NCBI RefSeq assembly: GCF_964204865.1
Contig: NC_135257.1
Span: 2,728,001 to 2,792,000 of the forward strand
Reading direction: 5' to 3'
DNA from: Styela clava
Taxonomy: Eukaryota; Chordata; Ascidiacea; Stolidobranchia; Styelidae
Length of the DNA stretch: 64,000 bases
The position numbers and the translations under genes are program-made. Below, one piece after another: positions 41,301 through 53,107 of the stretch; position 1 is the stretch's first letter; each line of letters opens with the position of its first letter. Below the pieces are notes generated by a model. It did not search any database. It saw nothing but the letters and a program-made list of their open reading frames with translations, and was not told the origin of the DNA.

Positions 41301-44300
41301 ACCCTGGTACTCCATTCTCCTTGAGATCATCTGATGTTCCATTTGTAAGTTTTTCACCTGAAACTTCCTCAGAATCTGATTTTTCTATTTCATTACCGTT
41401 AGTAACAACACAATTTAATCTTGGAAAAGGTCCTCTCGGTTGTGAGCTATTTTCTTCACCTTCTGATTCACTGCTGCTGCTAAGTCCTAATCTCTTGGCA
41501 GCACTCTTTTTGGATATATGTTTAGTTTCGTCTCCAGGATAATGTTTTTCTTCACTATCAAGTCGCAAACAGTTCTGGATATACAAAATTTTTTTTTAAG
41601 AAATCATCATATAATACTCATAATTAGTATCGAAAAGAATTTGAAACGTTGAAATTGAATTTTTTCAAAAATAATAAGTGAAATATGATAAAAATAAAAA
41701 AATAGTCTAATACTGAATGGCTATTTTATCGAGAACATCCAGATAAACAGGCGAATGATAGCCAATATATATACATCTGCATTTATAAAATACGGTACAT
41801 ACGTGGATGTTTTGGTTGGACTCAAATTGCAAAGTTACTTCGGTAATTAATAAATTGATTAATCCTGTAAGCACAATAATAAAATCTTATCCCTCACCTT
41901 TCTCTTAGGTACAAATAAAGGTGAATCATACGAATTGCTATCTTGAGACAGATTGCCATGTTGTTGAGAGTCACTTTGATGGTTTTTGATGTCTAAAAAC
42001 ATTGTTGAAACGAAATGAACAATGACGATTGGTGGTAAAGAAAATTACTTGGAAAACATAGCAAAATAAATTAAAGTCAGTACTCAGTGGTTATGTGAAA
42101 TAGATGCCGACATAATACAAAACTATCTTCTTGAGAATATCAGATTGGGCATATATCATATGAAATAGTGAATGAGCACCTACACTGATAATAGTAAAAT
42201 CAAACAAAGCATAAAAAATAAATCTATATAACCTAAAAGCGTTTAAATCTGCTATTCTTTTTCTTGACCGCAAAACTACAATAAGTTATAATAAATGGTC
42301 CTCAAACAAGGTAAGCTTGAAGTTGATATTTCTCACAGAAACTCACTGAGGAACACAACACTTTCCAGTTGCAATTATGCAACACTAACTACTGTACTCA
42401 TTTTTCTATGCTTTCAATTTGATGAATCATATGAATTACTGTCTTTGCAAAAAAATGTTACTGTTACTGTCCTTTTTCGAGAGTATACCTGCACACTAAT
42501 ACATATATATATAATTTATAGTTTCTTATATCAACCATGAAAAGGAAAGCATAAACATCAACTATGAGCAATTCCTTTTTTTGCTACTTTACAGTCTACA
42601 TTGTTACTGACCTTCCGATCTTTTCCGAGTTAATATTGTTATTGCTCCATCAATAGTGAAAGTTAAGTGACAAACTTTATCTAAAACATCTTCACTATAC
42701 TCTGGAAATATCTGTCTCAATGTTGGTAAACGATCATCTGCTTGAATTAAGTCTACTACCTCTGCGAAAGGCAAGTACCAAAACAAAGCTTTAGAACAGT
42801 GGTTCTCAACTGAGGGCCGGGGCACCCCCAAGGGGGCCATGAGCAGTTCAAGGGGGGCAACGACAGAAGTATATTACCGGTAATTGATCATAAAGTGACT
42901 TCACACGACTGCATACTTTCCCTTTAAAATAAAATTCCCTGCACAGGCATTCACCGCAGTTTCATTACCTGAATAGGTTATTTGTGATCACATGGTGTAT
43001 ACGCTGTCTTTTGATACGATTGTTTGATCATAATGGAATTTGGCATCTACCGATGGAAATAGTTTGCTGGTAGGCCGCTGGTAACCTGCAGACGGGTGCT
43101 TTCTATGACTGCAAGCATCGATACCTTGTGAAGTCATCGATGATGCGAGATAACCTTGGCTATCAAAACCACTGTGACAAAAATCATCTATAGGTGAAAG
43201 CTGTTGATTGTTGACATCGTTTTTTTTGGCTGCCAAGCGAGTTAGATTTGACAAGAAAGCAATATTGGCGTAGTTCGAGTTTCTGCCGGAGGAAAAGCCT
43301 ACTCTTGCAAGCAGAAGCAGCAATGAAGTGGCATATGGGATTCTTACCCACTACTCAGCAAAAAAACTTGTTCACTTCACTGCTAGTTCAATTAGCCATA
43401 ACCTATCAGTGCGAATCTGGTTTTTCTAATCCTGTTACCATCAGAATAAAATCTAAAAACCGCCTTGATGTTGACTGTGACATTCGACTGGCTTAAAGAC
43501 GGTGCCTAATATGAGGAACCTCGTCTAACAGTCCCATCGCAAGATTCCCATTGATCGTATACTAAAAAGCTTGGACTTTGTTTTCGCAATCAATAAAAGG
43601 TCGGAAAAAACATATTACAATCCAACACGTTTAGTTTTTCGAAATGGTGAACAGGGGGGCCACGAGTGCAAAAAGGTGCCAGAGGGGGCCACTAACAATA
43701 AAAGGTTGGGAACTGCTGCTTTAGAACATCATTTATCTTTAGAGTTTGGAATGAAGAATAGTATAATCTCTTCCATTTCCAAATACATACTACTTTATAT
43801 AAAATATATTTTTATAAAAATTGGGCTAGCCTTTGTCATTTTGAGAGGCAGCTCATTGTCACATTTGAAAATCTCTCTACAATTTACTCCTGATAAAAGA
43901 ACTGACATATTATAGAAATAACATACAACTCTAAATATTTCGCTTGAACTTAATATGTCTCAATATCTGATAAACATTTGATGACCACTGTACATAATAT
44001 GAATTCAACATCATAAAGACAATTGCATTAATTACCGTATAGGGAATAATTCTGATAATCTGGTGATAAATCAGAAAAGGGTAATAAACTATCAAATTCT
44101 TACCTTTTGGCGATAAATTTTTATTGCTTTCAGCACAATTAGTTCCTTCATCATCATTTTCATCAGAACCAGAATCCGGTGATATGAAGTCATTGGTTTT
44201 TTTCCTAAAAATTTAAAAACCATAATTTCGATAAATTTTTTGGTATATATTAATATTTTGTATATGGATTGAATACCACTTATTAAAATTATATATCCAC

Positions 44301-46984
44301 TGTAAACAACACTAACAATTTTAATATGAAAAATCGAATGACTTCAAAATTGAGTTTTTGTAAAATTACCTTAATACAGTAATACAAAAATTTTAGCTCT
44401 TTGGATAAAATTTAACAACAGTAAAATTACTGCAGAAACATGATGCAAAATAATAAAAATCGTCAATAGTTGGACAAAATTTTGCATTAAAGCTAATAAA
44501 TAAGAGTAGCTTTTATTAGACAACAAATCTGTTTTCCATAAGTAAACAAAAAGTCTGGTAACAATTAAAATCTATTTCTATTTAGATTAAATTGTTCAGA
44601 CATTTGTAGCCCCTTATCAATAAAAAGTTGAAAAAAAAATCAACATAAAAATAAGAACAAGAACTAACTTCACTATATCAGATTTGTTTTTCATGAAATG
44701 AGTTATCCTTGTCTTCTTATAAAGCTGTGTAACACTCTCAGAGCCTTCTTCATCTGAACTCAAGTCAAACTTTCTCTTTCTTTTCAAACCACTTGTAGCA
44801 GCCTTCTGTAAAAAAAGAAAAAGTAATTTCAAATCTCAAGCAGATACTCTGTAACCTGCTGTTATCAGCGCTGATTAGGGTTGGATTTTCCTATTTATCC
44901 CAGCGAGATATGAAAAGTATTCATCATATAATGCAAAATAGCATATCATCTGATTACCAGTCATCCCAGGTATGTGAATAGTTAACAAATTATTCCATCT
45001 AGATCAGGGGTCGACAACCTACGCGTCACTGAATTATAGTAACAAAACAGTCGTTTTGACAATTATACTCTTTACGTAATAAAATTTATTGTGAGGCACA
45101 TGTGGCCTAAAATATATTATAACCTAACAAGTATATAATTCACAATCACTTGTTTAATAGTGCTTTTGAGATGAGGAAGTAAACCTATATTATATTCCAG
45201 AGTAATATCGTTCGTTTTCAACTTTCTAAAAATATGTGCGGCCAGCCAATGACTTACAACCCGTAATTTTGGCCCGCCAGCGACAAAAGGTTGCCAACCC
45301 CTGATCTAGATGAACAGACTCGATAATGAAGGAAGTTGTAATCGACCAGTGATAATGTGGACCACCATACATCAGTGATGAGTCCAGCATATTATAATCC
45401 CCAATGGGAATAGAACCCAAAAGGGTAATCAGAGGTGTGACAGCAAATGTTCTCCTGACTCTTAGCTCATTGCACCAACCATCCATGTTTAAAAAGCCTT
45501 TAGGAGGATAGGAGAATAGGATTTACATGTTTATCCCGAGGGAGAGAAAAGCCGATAAGACGGCTTAATCATATGGCGAACCACGGCCTCTCGTCCGGTT
45601 ACCAGTCCAGGTCAGGTATGGGATTAGTTAGCCAGTTATTTGTTTTCGGAAGCATGGACTTGATGGTGAAGGAAGCCGTAACCGACCAGCGGTTACGTGA
45701 ACCACCCTACGGCGGCAAGGAGTCCAGCAATCCTCTCGCACATGATCATCCCCGCATTGGATTCGAACCTGCAATCCCACGAAGGGTAATCAGAGATGCG
45801 GTGGCGAGCGTATTCCTAACGCTTAGCACGATGCGCTACACCGCCGAGCCATGTCATTGTTTGAAATGTCATTCAAGTGAGGCATAAATTCCAGACCAGC
45901 TTGAATCATTCAGGCATGTCGATGTGAGCTTGATGAATGGAAAGTTGTTGTAATTTTCCATTTATCACAACCTATAATCAAGTGATAAAGAATGCTGTGT
46001 AACAACATAATAGTAGTATAGTGATATTTTAATGATATTGTAACAATGATTTTTAATTGGAATACATCGAATTACCTGCTCATTATTGCACTTCATCGGT
46101 GGTGTTTCTGGAATTATGTCAGGAGTGAAACCAACTTTTACAGGCGATTCCAATTCTGCAAGAGAATTAGAGAAGAAGAATTTGATTATCCGAATCAATC
46201 ACTTTTAAGGTAATGGACCAATGGTTATACCAAAATGGCAAATATGGCTTAACTATAGAATAAATCAAGGATCATTCGGAATACTCCATACAGTCATAGA
46301 AGTCCAGTGTCATCAACAATACTATGGGTATTATTTACAAATTCATCATTCAGTCATTAAAAATAAATGAGAAATTGTTACTAAACACAAACAAAATGGG
46401 CCACAAAACTAGTTCTAGACCCCCCCCCCCCCCCCTTGCATCCTGGGTCAAATAAAATAAGCACCACCTATGTAATTTGATTCAGTAATTAGAACTTTTG
46501 CATATCCCTTATCTATATCATTATCCTGGTATCTGCATATAGCCTACTGGTAGCTGTATAGAATAGAGTTCAGAGTGTGGTGACAGGCTGATCTAGGCCT
46601 ACAGGTACCGTATCTATTGTGTCTGTATTTTGAAGTTTCATTAATCAAGGCTCATATAGCATTCTGCTGTTCTGGTGTACGGTACCTACACTGCTGCACT
46701 GGGTCTCACTAAAACCAAGCACTTGCAAATTCAGACACCATGGTATTTATTTTTACCGCACGTCATCAGGGTTTCCAATTTATTAGACGTTGAATAAATT
46801 TGTTTACTTCTGTATTGCAATAAAACAATACCGGTACCTATTCTTTCTAGTTCATTAGAGTACGGTACCGGTACAATTACCTTTTTAATAGTAAAATATG
46901 GCAACCCTGAGTGCAAAATATAGAAATCTTACCGCTTCCACCTTTATCATATTTGAACCGGTTTAAATTCAGCATCTTCACCCT
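32389..46984 (-). CDS. SMARCAD1: SMARCAD1, SNF2-family chromatin remodeller
   Basis: ATP-dependent nucleosome remodeller (Fun30 class) acting in heterochromatin maintenance and DNA-end resection. Coding exons: 46933-46975, 46076-46155, 44669-44805, 44104-44204, 42612-42761, 41898-41992, 41265-41574, 40607-40779, 40222-40320, 39509-39720, 38731-38924, 38343-38478, 38058-38193, 37280-37411, 36863-36945, 36449-36579, 35825-35943, 35189-35377, 34401-34519, 33484-33666, 32777-32883, 32389-32438. They sum to 2979 nt: 992 residues plus stop. Features: N-terminal [13 protein letters not shown]; a CUE ubiquitin-binding domain in exon 5 (about residues 121-165, [16 protein letters not shown]); acidic serine-rich linkers; helicase motif I DEMGLGKT (about 498), motif II DEGH (about 602), motif [13 protein letters not shown] (about 628) and motif VI HRLGQTK (about 938). 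The last exon [12 protein letters not shown] matches the conserved C-terminus. The human protein has 1026 residues and two CUE domains; I see one. The start lies 9 bp after an acceptor-like site. Confidence 0.97.
37647..37724. mobile_element. Foldback MITE core in a SMARCAD1 intron
   Basis: Arms of about 26 bp, TGCACCAAGATGGCGC... at 37647-37672 and its near-perfect reverse complement at 37699-37724, flank AGCCCTAACCTGG. The outer right flank CATACTTCGAG and the CCAAGATGGCG core link it to the MITE family at 13635-13869. Complete ends and a target duplication were not resolved. Confidence 0.55.
41049..41110 (+). repeat. Dispersed repeat copy in a SMARCAD1 intron
   Basis: The block TGTACCCAAAAGTTTCAGTA, followed by a CTGGGACACTTTGCACGAAA match, recurs at about 3298-3365 and 5586-5655 in this window. 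All three copies are on the same strand. The family is unknown. Confidence 0.5.
42797..43718 (+). mobile_element. hAT transposon fragment in SMARCAD1 intron 4
   Basis: A 922-bp element with termini CAGTGGTTCTCAACTG and CAGCAGTTCCCAACC (right end, reversed). Perfect 8-bp duplications CTTTAGAA flank it at 42789-42796 and 43719-43726. It contains a transposase remnant. It ends 35 bp from the SMARCAD1 exon 5 acceptor, so one target duplication supplies the sequence where the intron branch point could lie. Confidence 0.88.
43248..43560 (+). pseudogene. hAT transposase C-terminal remnant
   Basis: The frame contains [20 protein letters not shown] followed by a VDCDIRLA block. This is the C-terminal hAT dimerisation region as found in ZBED5/FAM200-type transposases. 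The frame stops after DIRLA; similarity may continue past it in another frame (downstream NMRNLV). The N-terminal BED and catalytic regions are absent, so this is an internal-deletion derivative. Confidence 0.7.
44883..45487 (-). mobile_element. SINE copy split by a hAT MITE
   Basis: The two halves, 44883-45004 and 45304-45487, together follow the SINE consensus in minus orientation, from the tail GATTTTCCTATTTATCCCAG to the head GGTAATCAGAGGTG. The 299-bp hAT MITE interrupts the middle with a target duplication. The SINE is more diverged than its neighbour at 45517-45850 and is therefore likely older. Confidence 0.75.
45005..45303. mobile_element. hAT MITE nested in a SINE
   Basis: It begins CAGGGGTCGACAACCTACG and ends AGGTTGCCAACCCCTG, with perfect 8-bp duplications ATCTAGAT at 44997-45004 and 45304-45311. 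The left 180 bp match the decayed hAT at 29743. It is therefore a deletion derivative of a transposase-bearing family also present in this window. Confidence 0.9.
45517..45850 (-). mobile_element. tRNA-derived SINE, best-preserved copy
   Basis: On the minus strand it starts GGCTCGGCGGTGTAGCGCAT, a tRNA-like head with an A-box-like segment. A perfect RNA polymerase III B box GGTTCGAATCC occupies 45759-45769. The body contains CGGTTACGGCTTCCTTCACC and it ends GGGATAAACATGTAAATCC. It is about 334 bp and lies in SMARCAD1 intron 2. It serves as reference for the other copies in the window. Confidence 0.85.
45759..45769 (-). promoter_or_regulatory. Pol III B box of SINE
   Basis: GGTTCGAATCC on the minus strand matches the B-box consensus GGTTCGANTCC. 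It is the internal promoter element inherited from a tRNA gene. The tRNA fold itself is no longer complete, so this is not a functional tRNA gene. Confidence 0.7.
46421..46437 (+). repeat. Poly-C run in SMARCAD1 intron 1
   Basis: About 17 consecutive C residues. Such runs are unstable and may be mis-sized in the assembly. No function was seen. Confidence 0.8.
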
Positions 46985-48700
46985 CTAGCAGGAAAAGAAG
47001 AAAAATATAAATCCCTACACCAGGAGCGCAAATCAAGTGTCTGCAACGGGGCCCAGTGTTGAACAGAATTCCGGACGACTCCGGTCGGGATTTGACTAGC
47101 AGTCTTTCGCAAGTATGGACCATTACCTTTCAGCGACCTTTGACCCCCGAGCATTTTCCCCCATACCTTCCTATAGCAAAGTGATTATTAGACCGTAGTA
47201 GAATATATTTACGATTAGACACGTCAGTGGACATAACGATAGTTTTGTATTTTATGCTGACACTCTTCTTCTTGTTGTTCTTGAACACGTTTTTAAAAAG
47301 TCGCTTTGCTTTTTGATTACTGGATCAATCTCTTTAAAATTTTCAGTGCTTGAAGATTTAATTTTACGCTAGAAGGCTATTTACTTTTATTTATTTCAAA
47401 TATTCTGGTGAGCTGCAGGGGATTCGATTTTTAGACACGTAGTGGACATAACGATCGTTTCAATATTATGTTGTTGTTGTTGTTCTTGTTCTTTGACACG
47501 TTTTTAAAAAGTCGCTTTTCTCTTCGAATACTGGACCAATTGCTTTGAAATTTTCAGTGGTTGAAGATAAAAATTTTCTCCAGAAGGCTATTACTTTTTC
47601 GCTATGACGTCATCAAAATTATTGCCATTAGGTGGCGCTACGTGTCCATATATTTGAGCATAGCTCAATTGTTGTATGTGCTATGATGTCTCCCGAAGTT
47701 GCCACTAGGTGGCTCTACATGTCCATATATTTGAGCGGTTTTAAGAATGGTTTCGCGAGTTGGCGCCTGTAAAATGGGGTATTTGTTCCAAACCATCATT
47801 CAGATTCAGAGGCTCAGAGCACTCAACAATGTGTTTTCAAAAGTACCGGTAAAGAATTTTAGCCTTATCATCTCGTCTGGTCAATGACATTAATTAAAGT
47901 ATTAAACTACAAGATAGGCAACTCTGACGTCATCCCATGAGAGTACAGGCAAAATATCGTATTTTATGATACGCTTCGATGCATATACTTCTCGTCGCCT
48001 TTCACGACCGTTTTCCGCTCGCTTTCGCTACTCTGCGTCTTCTTTGCGTGTAGTACCTGTCTTTTTGCACCTGTAACGAAAGAAAATTATCTCAATACGG
48101 TATTTAAAAAGTTTCGCTCACGTGGAAAGCTGGAATGGCAGACCAGCCGTAAAGAATAATTCTGGGCATCATAGACGTTTTTTTTTATCAAAGAAGATTA
48201 CAAGCGCAATAGCGTGGAGTTCTGTGTGGAACATTTTGCAGACAATGATAGGTAAATAGGTTTGTGTCTAAATTTGGGAATTTAACTCATAGACCATTAT
48301 TTTGTATGCAGGAGGTTGTAGAACTGGATTCAATATGTGTGCTATTCCTGAATTGAAAATGCCTATTGAACTTAGAAACGACAAAATTCATGCAATTAAA
48401 AAACGGAAATTTTAAAATATCATATATATACCATAAATATATCGATGATTTGGAGAAAAGTGCGATGTAATATTTACCTCACCACTAGGATTTTGAAACT
48501 TGAAACAAGAGCATTTTATTTTATTCCAAAATTGATTCCAGGACTGATATTCTTCCATTCAATGGTTGTTTGGACAAATCTCTTGTCATTGTTTGCAGGG
48601 TATTATGGCTGGACCTCGTAATCTTGGACTTTTCTAAAAGAAGTGTCAATGATTAGACCCTCGTATGCCACTGACAGTTCTGTAGATGTGAAGTGTCAAG
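46985..48700. other. Upstream of SMARCAD1, repeat-rich
   Basis: This 1.7 kb holds the presumed SMARCAD1 promoter and a tandemly duplicated block at 47215-47620. A short stretch near 48190-48420 could be remnants of exons, but no frame continues across the only plausible splice sites. No gene is called. Confidence 0.5.
47215..47735 (+). repeat. Tandem duplication, two period classes
   Basis: Two diverged units of about 216 bp start TTAGACACG at 47215 and 47431. They share GTGGACATAACGAT, ACACGTTTTTAAAAAGTCGC and the AGAAGGCTATT block. They are followed by two 77-bp-spaced copies of a CTAGGTGGCKCTACRTGTCC motif (47624 and 47701). Related sequence occurs at 54000-54130 and, inverted, at 58535-58600. 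Confidence 0.65.
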
Positions 48701-48928
48701 TGTTGTCTAGCCAAACACATAAGGCATATATAAGAGGCTTCATATATTATTCAGCAAGCATTTATTACGGATGACTCCTCAGTCAACAGAAACAGTCAGA
48801 TTAACATACAACCAACACAGCCTAACACAAACACAGAATACCAGTATACGGCATGTCTACAGAGAACATCACTAGAGTGAATGTCATCTTCAGTGACCTT
48901 TGACCTAACATGATCACTTATCACGACA
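48701..48928 (-). repeat. 3' LTR of gypsy element
   Basis: 228 bp, TGTTGTCTAG...ATCACGACA on the plus strand. It differs from the other LTR at five positions that I counted, about 2%. Confidence 0.92.
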
Positions 48929-49046
48929 TCCCCCTTGTTAATAAAAATTAAAGACATAGCATGCATCACTCAGAACTAGATTCAAAGTTGAGAATGAAGC
49001 ATGACAACAAGCGTTTTAAAGGGACAATCATCAAATAATAAGCATA

Positions 49047-52000
49047 TTAATATTCTTCAATAAAACGGCGAGGTCTTCTTCTATTCCTCATAGATCTTCT
49101 CAATTGTCTTTGTGGTACTTGAACATTTTCCTTTTCTTCATGATCATAAGTTGAGTAAATCATCGGACCAGTATATGTAGGTATATCTTCTCTTGTTTTC
49201 AAAAGATGATATCGATTCCTTCTGTATCTTGAACCATCAGGAGTCTCAACATAATATGATCTGGGTGTATTATGTTTACCAACCACAATTGCAGGAATCC
49301 ATTCACCATCACGTCTGATTCTTACAACATCTTGATTTTGTAATTCTTTCATCTGCCTAGCAGATTTATCATAAAATTTCTTCTGTTTCATCTGTCTTTG
49401 ATGCAAATGAAAGTGAACATTCTTTGCAACTTTTGGATTTAAAAGTTTCTTTGAAACAGGTATTTTCGACCTTAGCTTCCTGCTCATTAGTAATTCAGAG
49501 GGTGAATATGACATATCCGAAATTGGAGTATCACGAAATTCAAGTAACGACAGATGATTATCTCTATTAGAATCATCAGCCTTTTTTAGAAAATTCTTGA
49601 TAGACTGTACAAATCGCTCGGCAAGACCATTGCTTCTTGGATAATTTGGACTTGAAGTTACAATTTGTATTTCCCAATCTCTGCAGAATTTCAAAAAATT
49701 TGAACTGTTAAATGGCATATTGTCAGCTACAATTTTTTCAGGTATGCCATGGCGAGCAAAGATTTCTTTCATAGCTGATATTACAGAATAACTTGTCTTA
49801 TTCTGCAATCTCGCAATTTCTGGATATTTTGAAAAGTAGTCAACAACCAACAGATAATCTTTTCCTTTGTAGTAAAATATATCTGAGGCAACTGTAGACC
49901 AAGGTATGTTTGGAATCTCATGTGGAATCAAAGGTTCTTTTTGATTACTTCTTCTGTGTTTCAAGCATGTTTTACACTTGGAACATAATCTTCTATATCA
50001 GCATTAATATTTGGCCAAAAGACGGAATCTCTTGCTCTTGATTTTGTCTTTTCGATTCCTAAATGAGCAATATGAACTCTCTTCAATATATTCGGTCTCA
50101 GTTTTGTTGGAATTATTATACGCTCTCCTTTGATAAGTAAATTCTCACAGACCGTTATCTCATCTCGATAATTCCAATATTCGACTACGTCTTGAGATAC
50201 TTGTGACCTTTTTACTGGCCAGCCTTTTTGTACAGTTTTATACAATGATTGCATTTGTGAATCATTTTTGGTCTCTTGTACAAGTGTTTTGTACACATCT
50301 TTCATATCTTCATATTCAAGAAGATTGACATCATATATTTCTTCTTCCTTCTCGGATGAATACTCTGAGGAATCGTATGCTCGACTTAAAGCATCAGCAA
50401 TATAAAGTTCTTTACCAGCTTTATATTTAACATCCAGTGGGTAAGAATGTATTCTTAGAATCATTCGTTGTAAACGCATCGGAGCACAATGTAATGGTTT
50501 TTCAATATTGTCTCAAGTGGCTTATGGTCAGATTGAACAGTGATGTGAACTTGGCCAAACAAATAGTCATGAAAGCGTTCACATCCAGAAACGATTGCAT
50601 ACATTTCTTTTTCGATCTGCGCATAATTTTGTTGACATTTTGTGAGCGATTTAGACGCAATTTAGACGCATATGCCACTGGTCGACCATCTTGAATTAAA
50701 CATGCGCCAACTCCTTTTGAGCTCGCTTCAACAGATAAAATCACAGGTTCATTAACATTGAAATATTTTAACACAGGAGCATTAGAAATAGCATATTTCA
50801 ATTTCTCAAGAGCACTGTTTTGCTCAGGACCCCAGAACCATTCAATATCTTTTTCTAACAATTGTCTTAAAGGTGAAGCAACATTGGACAGATTTTTCAT
50901 AAATTTCGACAAATAAGTACACATACCCAAAAAACATTGCAATTCTTTCACATTACAAGAGATAGGCATGGCAGAAATGGCTTTTACTTTTTGGGGATCA
51001 GGCTTAAGTAAATGACCAATGTAACTAACTTCAGTCAAACGAAATTTACATTATCACGATTCAATTTCAAATTGCTTTGTCTGATCTATTAAAGAACAAT
51101 AGACAACCGTTGGTCATGTTCCTCTAGTGTACTGCCCCACACTAGTATATCATCAATAATTACTTCAACGCCTTCAATATTTTCAAATATTTGGGTCATA
51201 ATTCTCTGAAAAACTTCACTAGAACTAGAAATACCTATGGGTGGTCGATTGAAAAAATATCTCCCAAAAATTGTGTTAAATGTGCATAATTTTGCACTGT
51301 CATCATCTAACTTAATTTGCCAGAAACCATGATTAGCATCAAGTACAGAAAAATATTTGGCATTAGACATTCTAGTATTATTATCTTCAATGGTTTGCAT
51401 TGAAAAATGTTCCCGTTTTATAGAACGATTCAAATGCAAAGGATCAAGGCAAATTCGTAAAGCATTATTCTTCTTTTTTACAATTACTAGACTATTGACC
51501 CATTCTGTAGGTTCAGTAATTTTTTCAATAACATTCAAATCTTCCAAACGATTCAATTCAGCTTTGAGAAACTCTCTTAGAGCAACAGGTACTCTACGAG
51601 GTGGATTTATTATGGGTTTTACATCAATTTTAAGCTGAATTTTATGAACAAAATTGTCAATGACTCCCAGGCCACCAAAAATATCAGAGAATGCATCTTC
51701 AACATTATTACAATTTTGTAAATTATCAATTCTCTTTATAAGATTCAAACTTATACATGCATTCAAACCAAGTACTGATGGTACATCCTGTTTGACTATC
51801 ATTATATCAATATGTTTTGTGAAGCCTTTGTGTTCACAAGGTACACATATTTTACATTTAGGTTTGATTTTTCTGCCATCAAACATTTTCAATATTATGC
51901 TTGTAGGATGTATTTTCAAATTTTTGACTTTCAACTCATCAAAAATTTTCTCAGATATAACATTGCAATCAGCACCAGTGTCAATTTTGAAATTGACTGA

Positions 52001-52075
52001 TTTGTCTAGAATTTTGACATCAACATGCCAACTATCTTTATTATTTAATGAATTTACATCATTCAGGCAGTACAA
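49047..52075 (-). pseudogene. gypsy pol (PR-RT-RH-IN), frame-broken
   Basis: The first segment, 51089-52075, holds an aspartic protease (FKIDTGADCNVIS) and the reverse transcriptase palm (VIEKITEPTEWVNSLVIV; catalytic VIIDDILVWG). The second, 50502-51038, continues through the thumb and RNase H (CFLGMCTYLSKFMKNL, SVEASSKGVGACL). The third, 49961-50479, carries the RNase H end (ADALSRAY) and the integrase H2C2 region (HIAHLGIEKTKSRARDSVFW). The fourth, 49047-49964, has the integrase core with D (SDIFYYKGKDYLL), D (IVADNMPF) and E (SNGLAERFVQS), then a basic tail. Frame changes near 51040-51088, 50480-50502 and 49962 separate the segments. The sequence resembles the K02A2.6-like proteins widespread in invertebrates. 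Confidence 0.9.
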
Positions 52076-52179
52076 TGTTGGTGTTCTGTCTTCACTATTA
52101 TCAGCATTGTTAGTCTTTGCATGTCTTTGTAAGGTACAAACATCTTTATTTCGTCCAGGCCTCCTTGACTGAGTCTGTA

Positions 52180-52938
52180 TACGGATTCAAAATGTCCTAA
52201 TTTCTTGCAATAGTTGCATCTTTTGCCAAATGCTGGACATGATCTTGGAGCATGAAATCTTCCACAGTACTGACATGTTCTTTTTCCATAAGATCTTGAC
52301 TTCTGTGTCTGCTTTTTTATATTTCTTGATTTCTGCAGATTGTTAATCTATGAATTTTCTTCTTTCTTGAACATATTTGTATCGCATGCATTCGAAGTAT
52401 TTTTCATTGCATCGATTTGCTTTTTTGAAGTTTCTATTGTGCGTGCTATTTCAAGAGCTTTCGTGATTGTTGGATCTTTTTCTCTCAACAATCTTTCTTT
52501 GACAGAATTGTCACTTAAACCAAGCACAAATTTATCTCTCACCATATTCTATGGTGCTACAAATTGGCATTGTTTGACTTGTGTTCTCAATCTTGTTGCA
52601 TATTCATCAACAGTTTCAGTCTTTTCTTGCTTGTATTCCCAGAATTTAAATCTTTCAAACAATATACTTATTTGTGGATAAAAATAGTTTTCAAATTGTT
52701 CAACCACTTTATTCAGGTTCTGTTTATCATCATCTTCAGCATAGGTAAAATTTTCATATAGTTCTAAAGCATCTTCACCAGCAAAATTTAATAACATGGC
52801 AACTTTGGCAGCATTAGGTTTGTTGTCCTTCTCTGCAGCAATCAAGTATATGTCAAAACTCTGTTTAAATCGACGCCAGATTTCAGCTAAATTACCTTGG
52901 TGAATATCAAGATTACCAGGTGCATTGAAATGATCCAT
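52180..52938 (-). pseudogene. gypsy gag, disrupted
   Basis: The gag frame starts MDHFNAPGNLDIHQGN at 52938 and shows the retrotransposon gag core (WRRFKQSFDIYLIA, then FKFWEYKQEKTETVDEYATR). In-frame stops occur at 52549-52551 and 52348-52350. Beyond them lies a nucleocapsid-like region, CQYCGRFHAPRSC and CNYCKKLGHFESVY. In the second knuckle the final cysteine position is occupied by Y. These lesions make the copy defective. Confidence 0.85.
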
Positions 52939-53107
52939 GTTGAACAGTTATTTATCAGGGAAGCTTTTTACAATCTTTAAAAACACAATCTTGTGTTGGC
53001 GAAGCACAATGAACGTGAATGTAAAAATGTCCTGTCGAATCTGACGCTATGCAACGTTAGATTTACTCTTCCTCTTGCGAGCTTTTCACTTCTGACACCA
53101 TGTCATG

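Noticed and set aside
45759..45850. tRNA gene
   Set aside because: A and B boxes are visible but the arms do not pair as a tRNA cloverleaf and the sequence continues into a SINE body repeated elsewhere.
48190..48420. Possible exons with SVEFCVEHFADND resembling a THAP-type zinc finger end
   Set aside because: The next plausible exon runs into a stop in the compatible frames and no N-terminal cysteines were found.
51654..52172. 172-codon plus-strand frame
   Set aside because: Antisense shadow of the gypsy protease and RT region.
52340..52681. 113-codon plus-strand frame
   Set aside because: It is the antisense shadow of gypsy gag.
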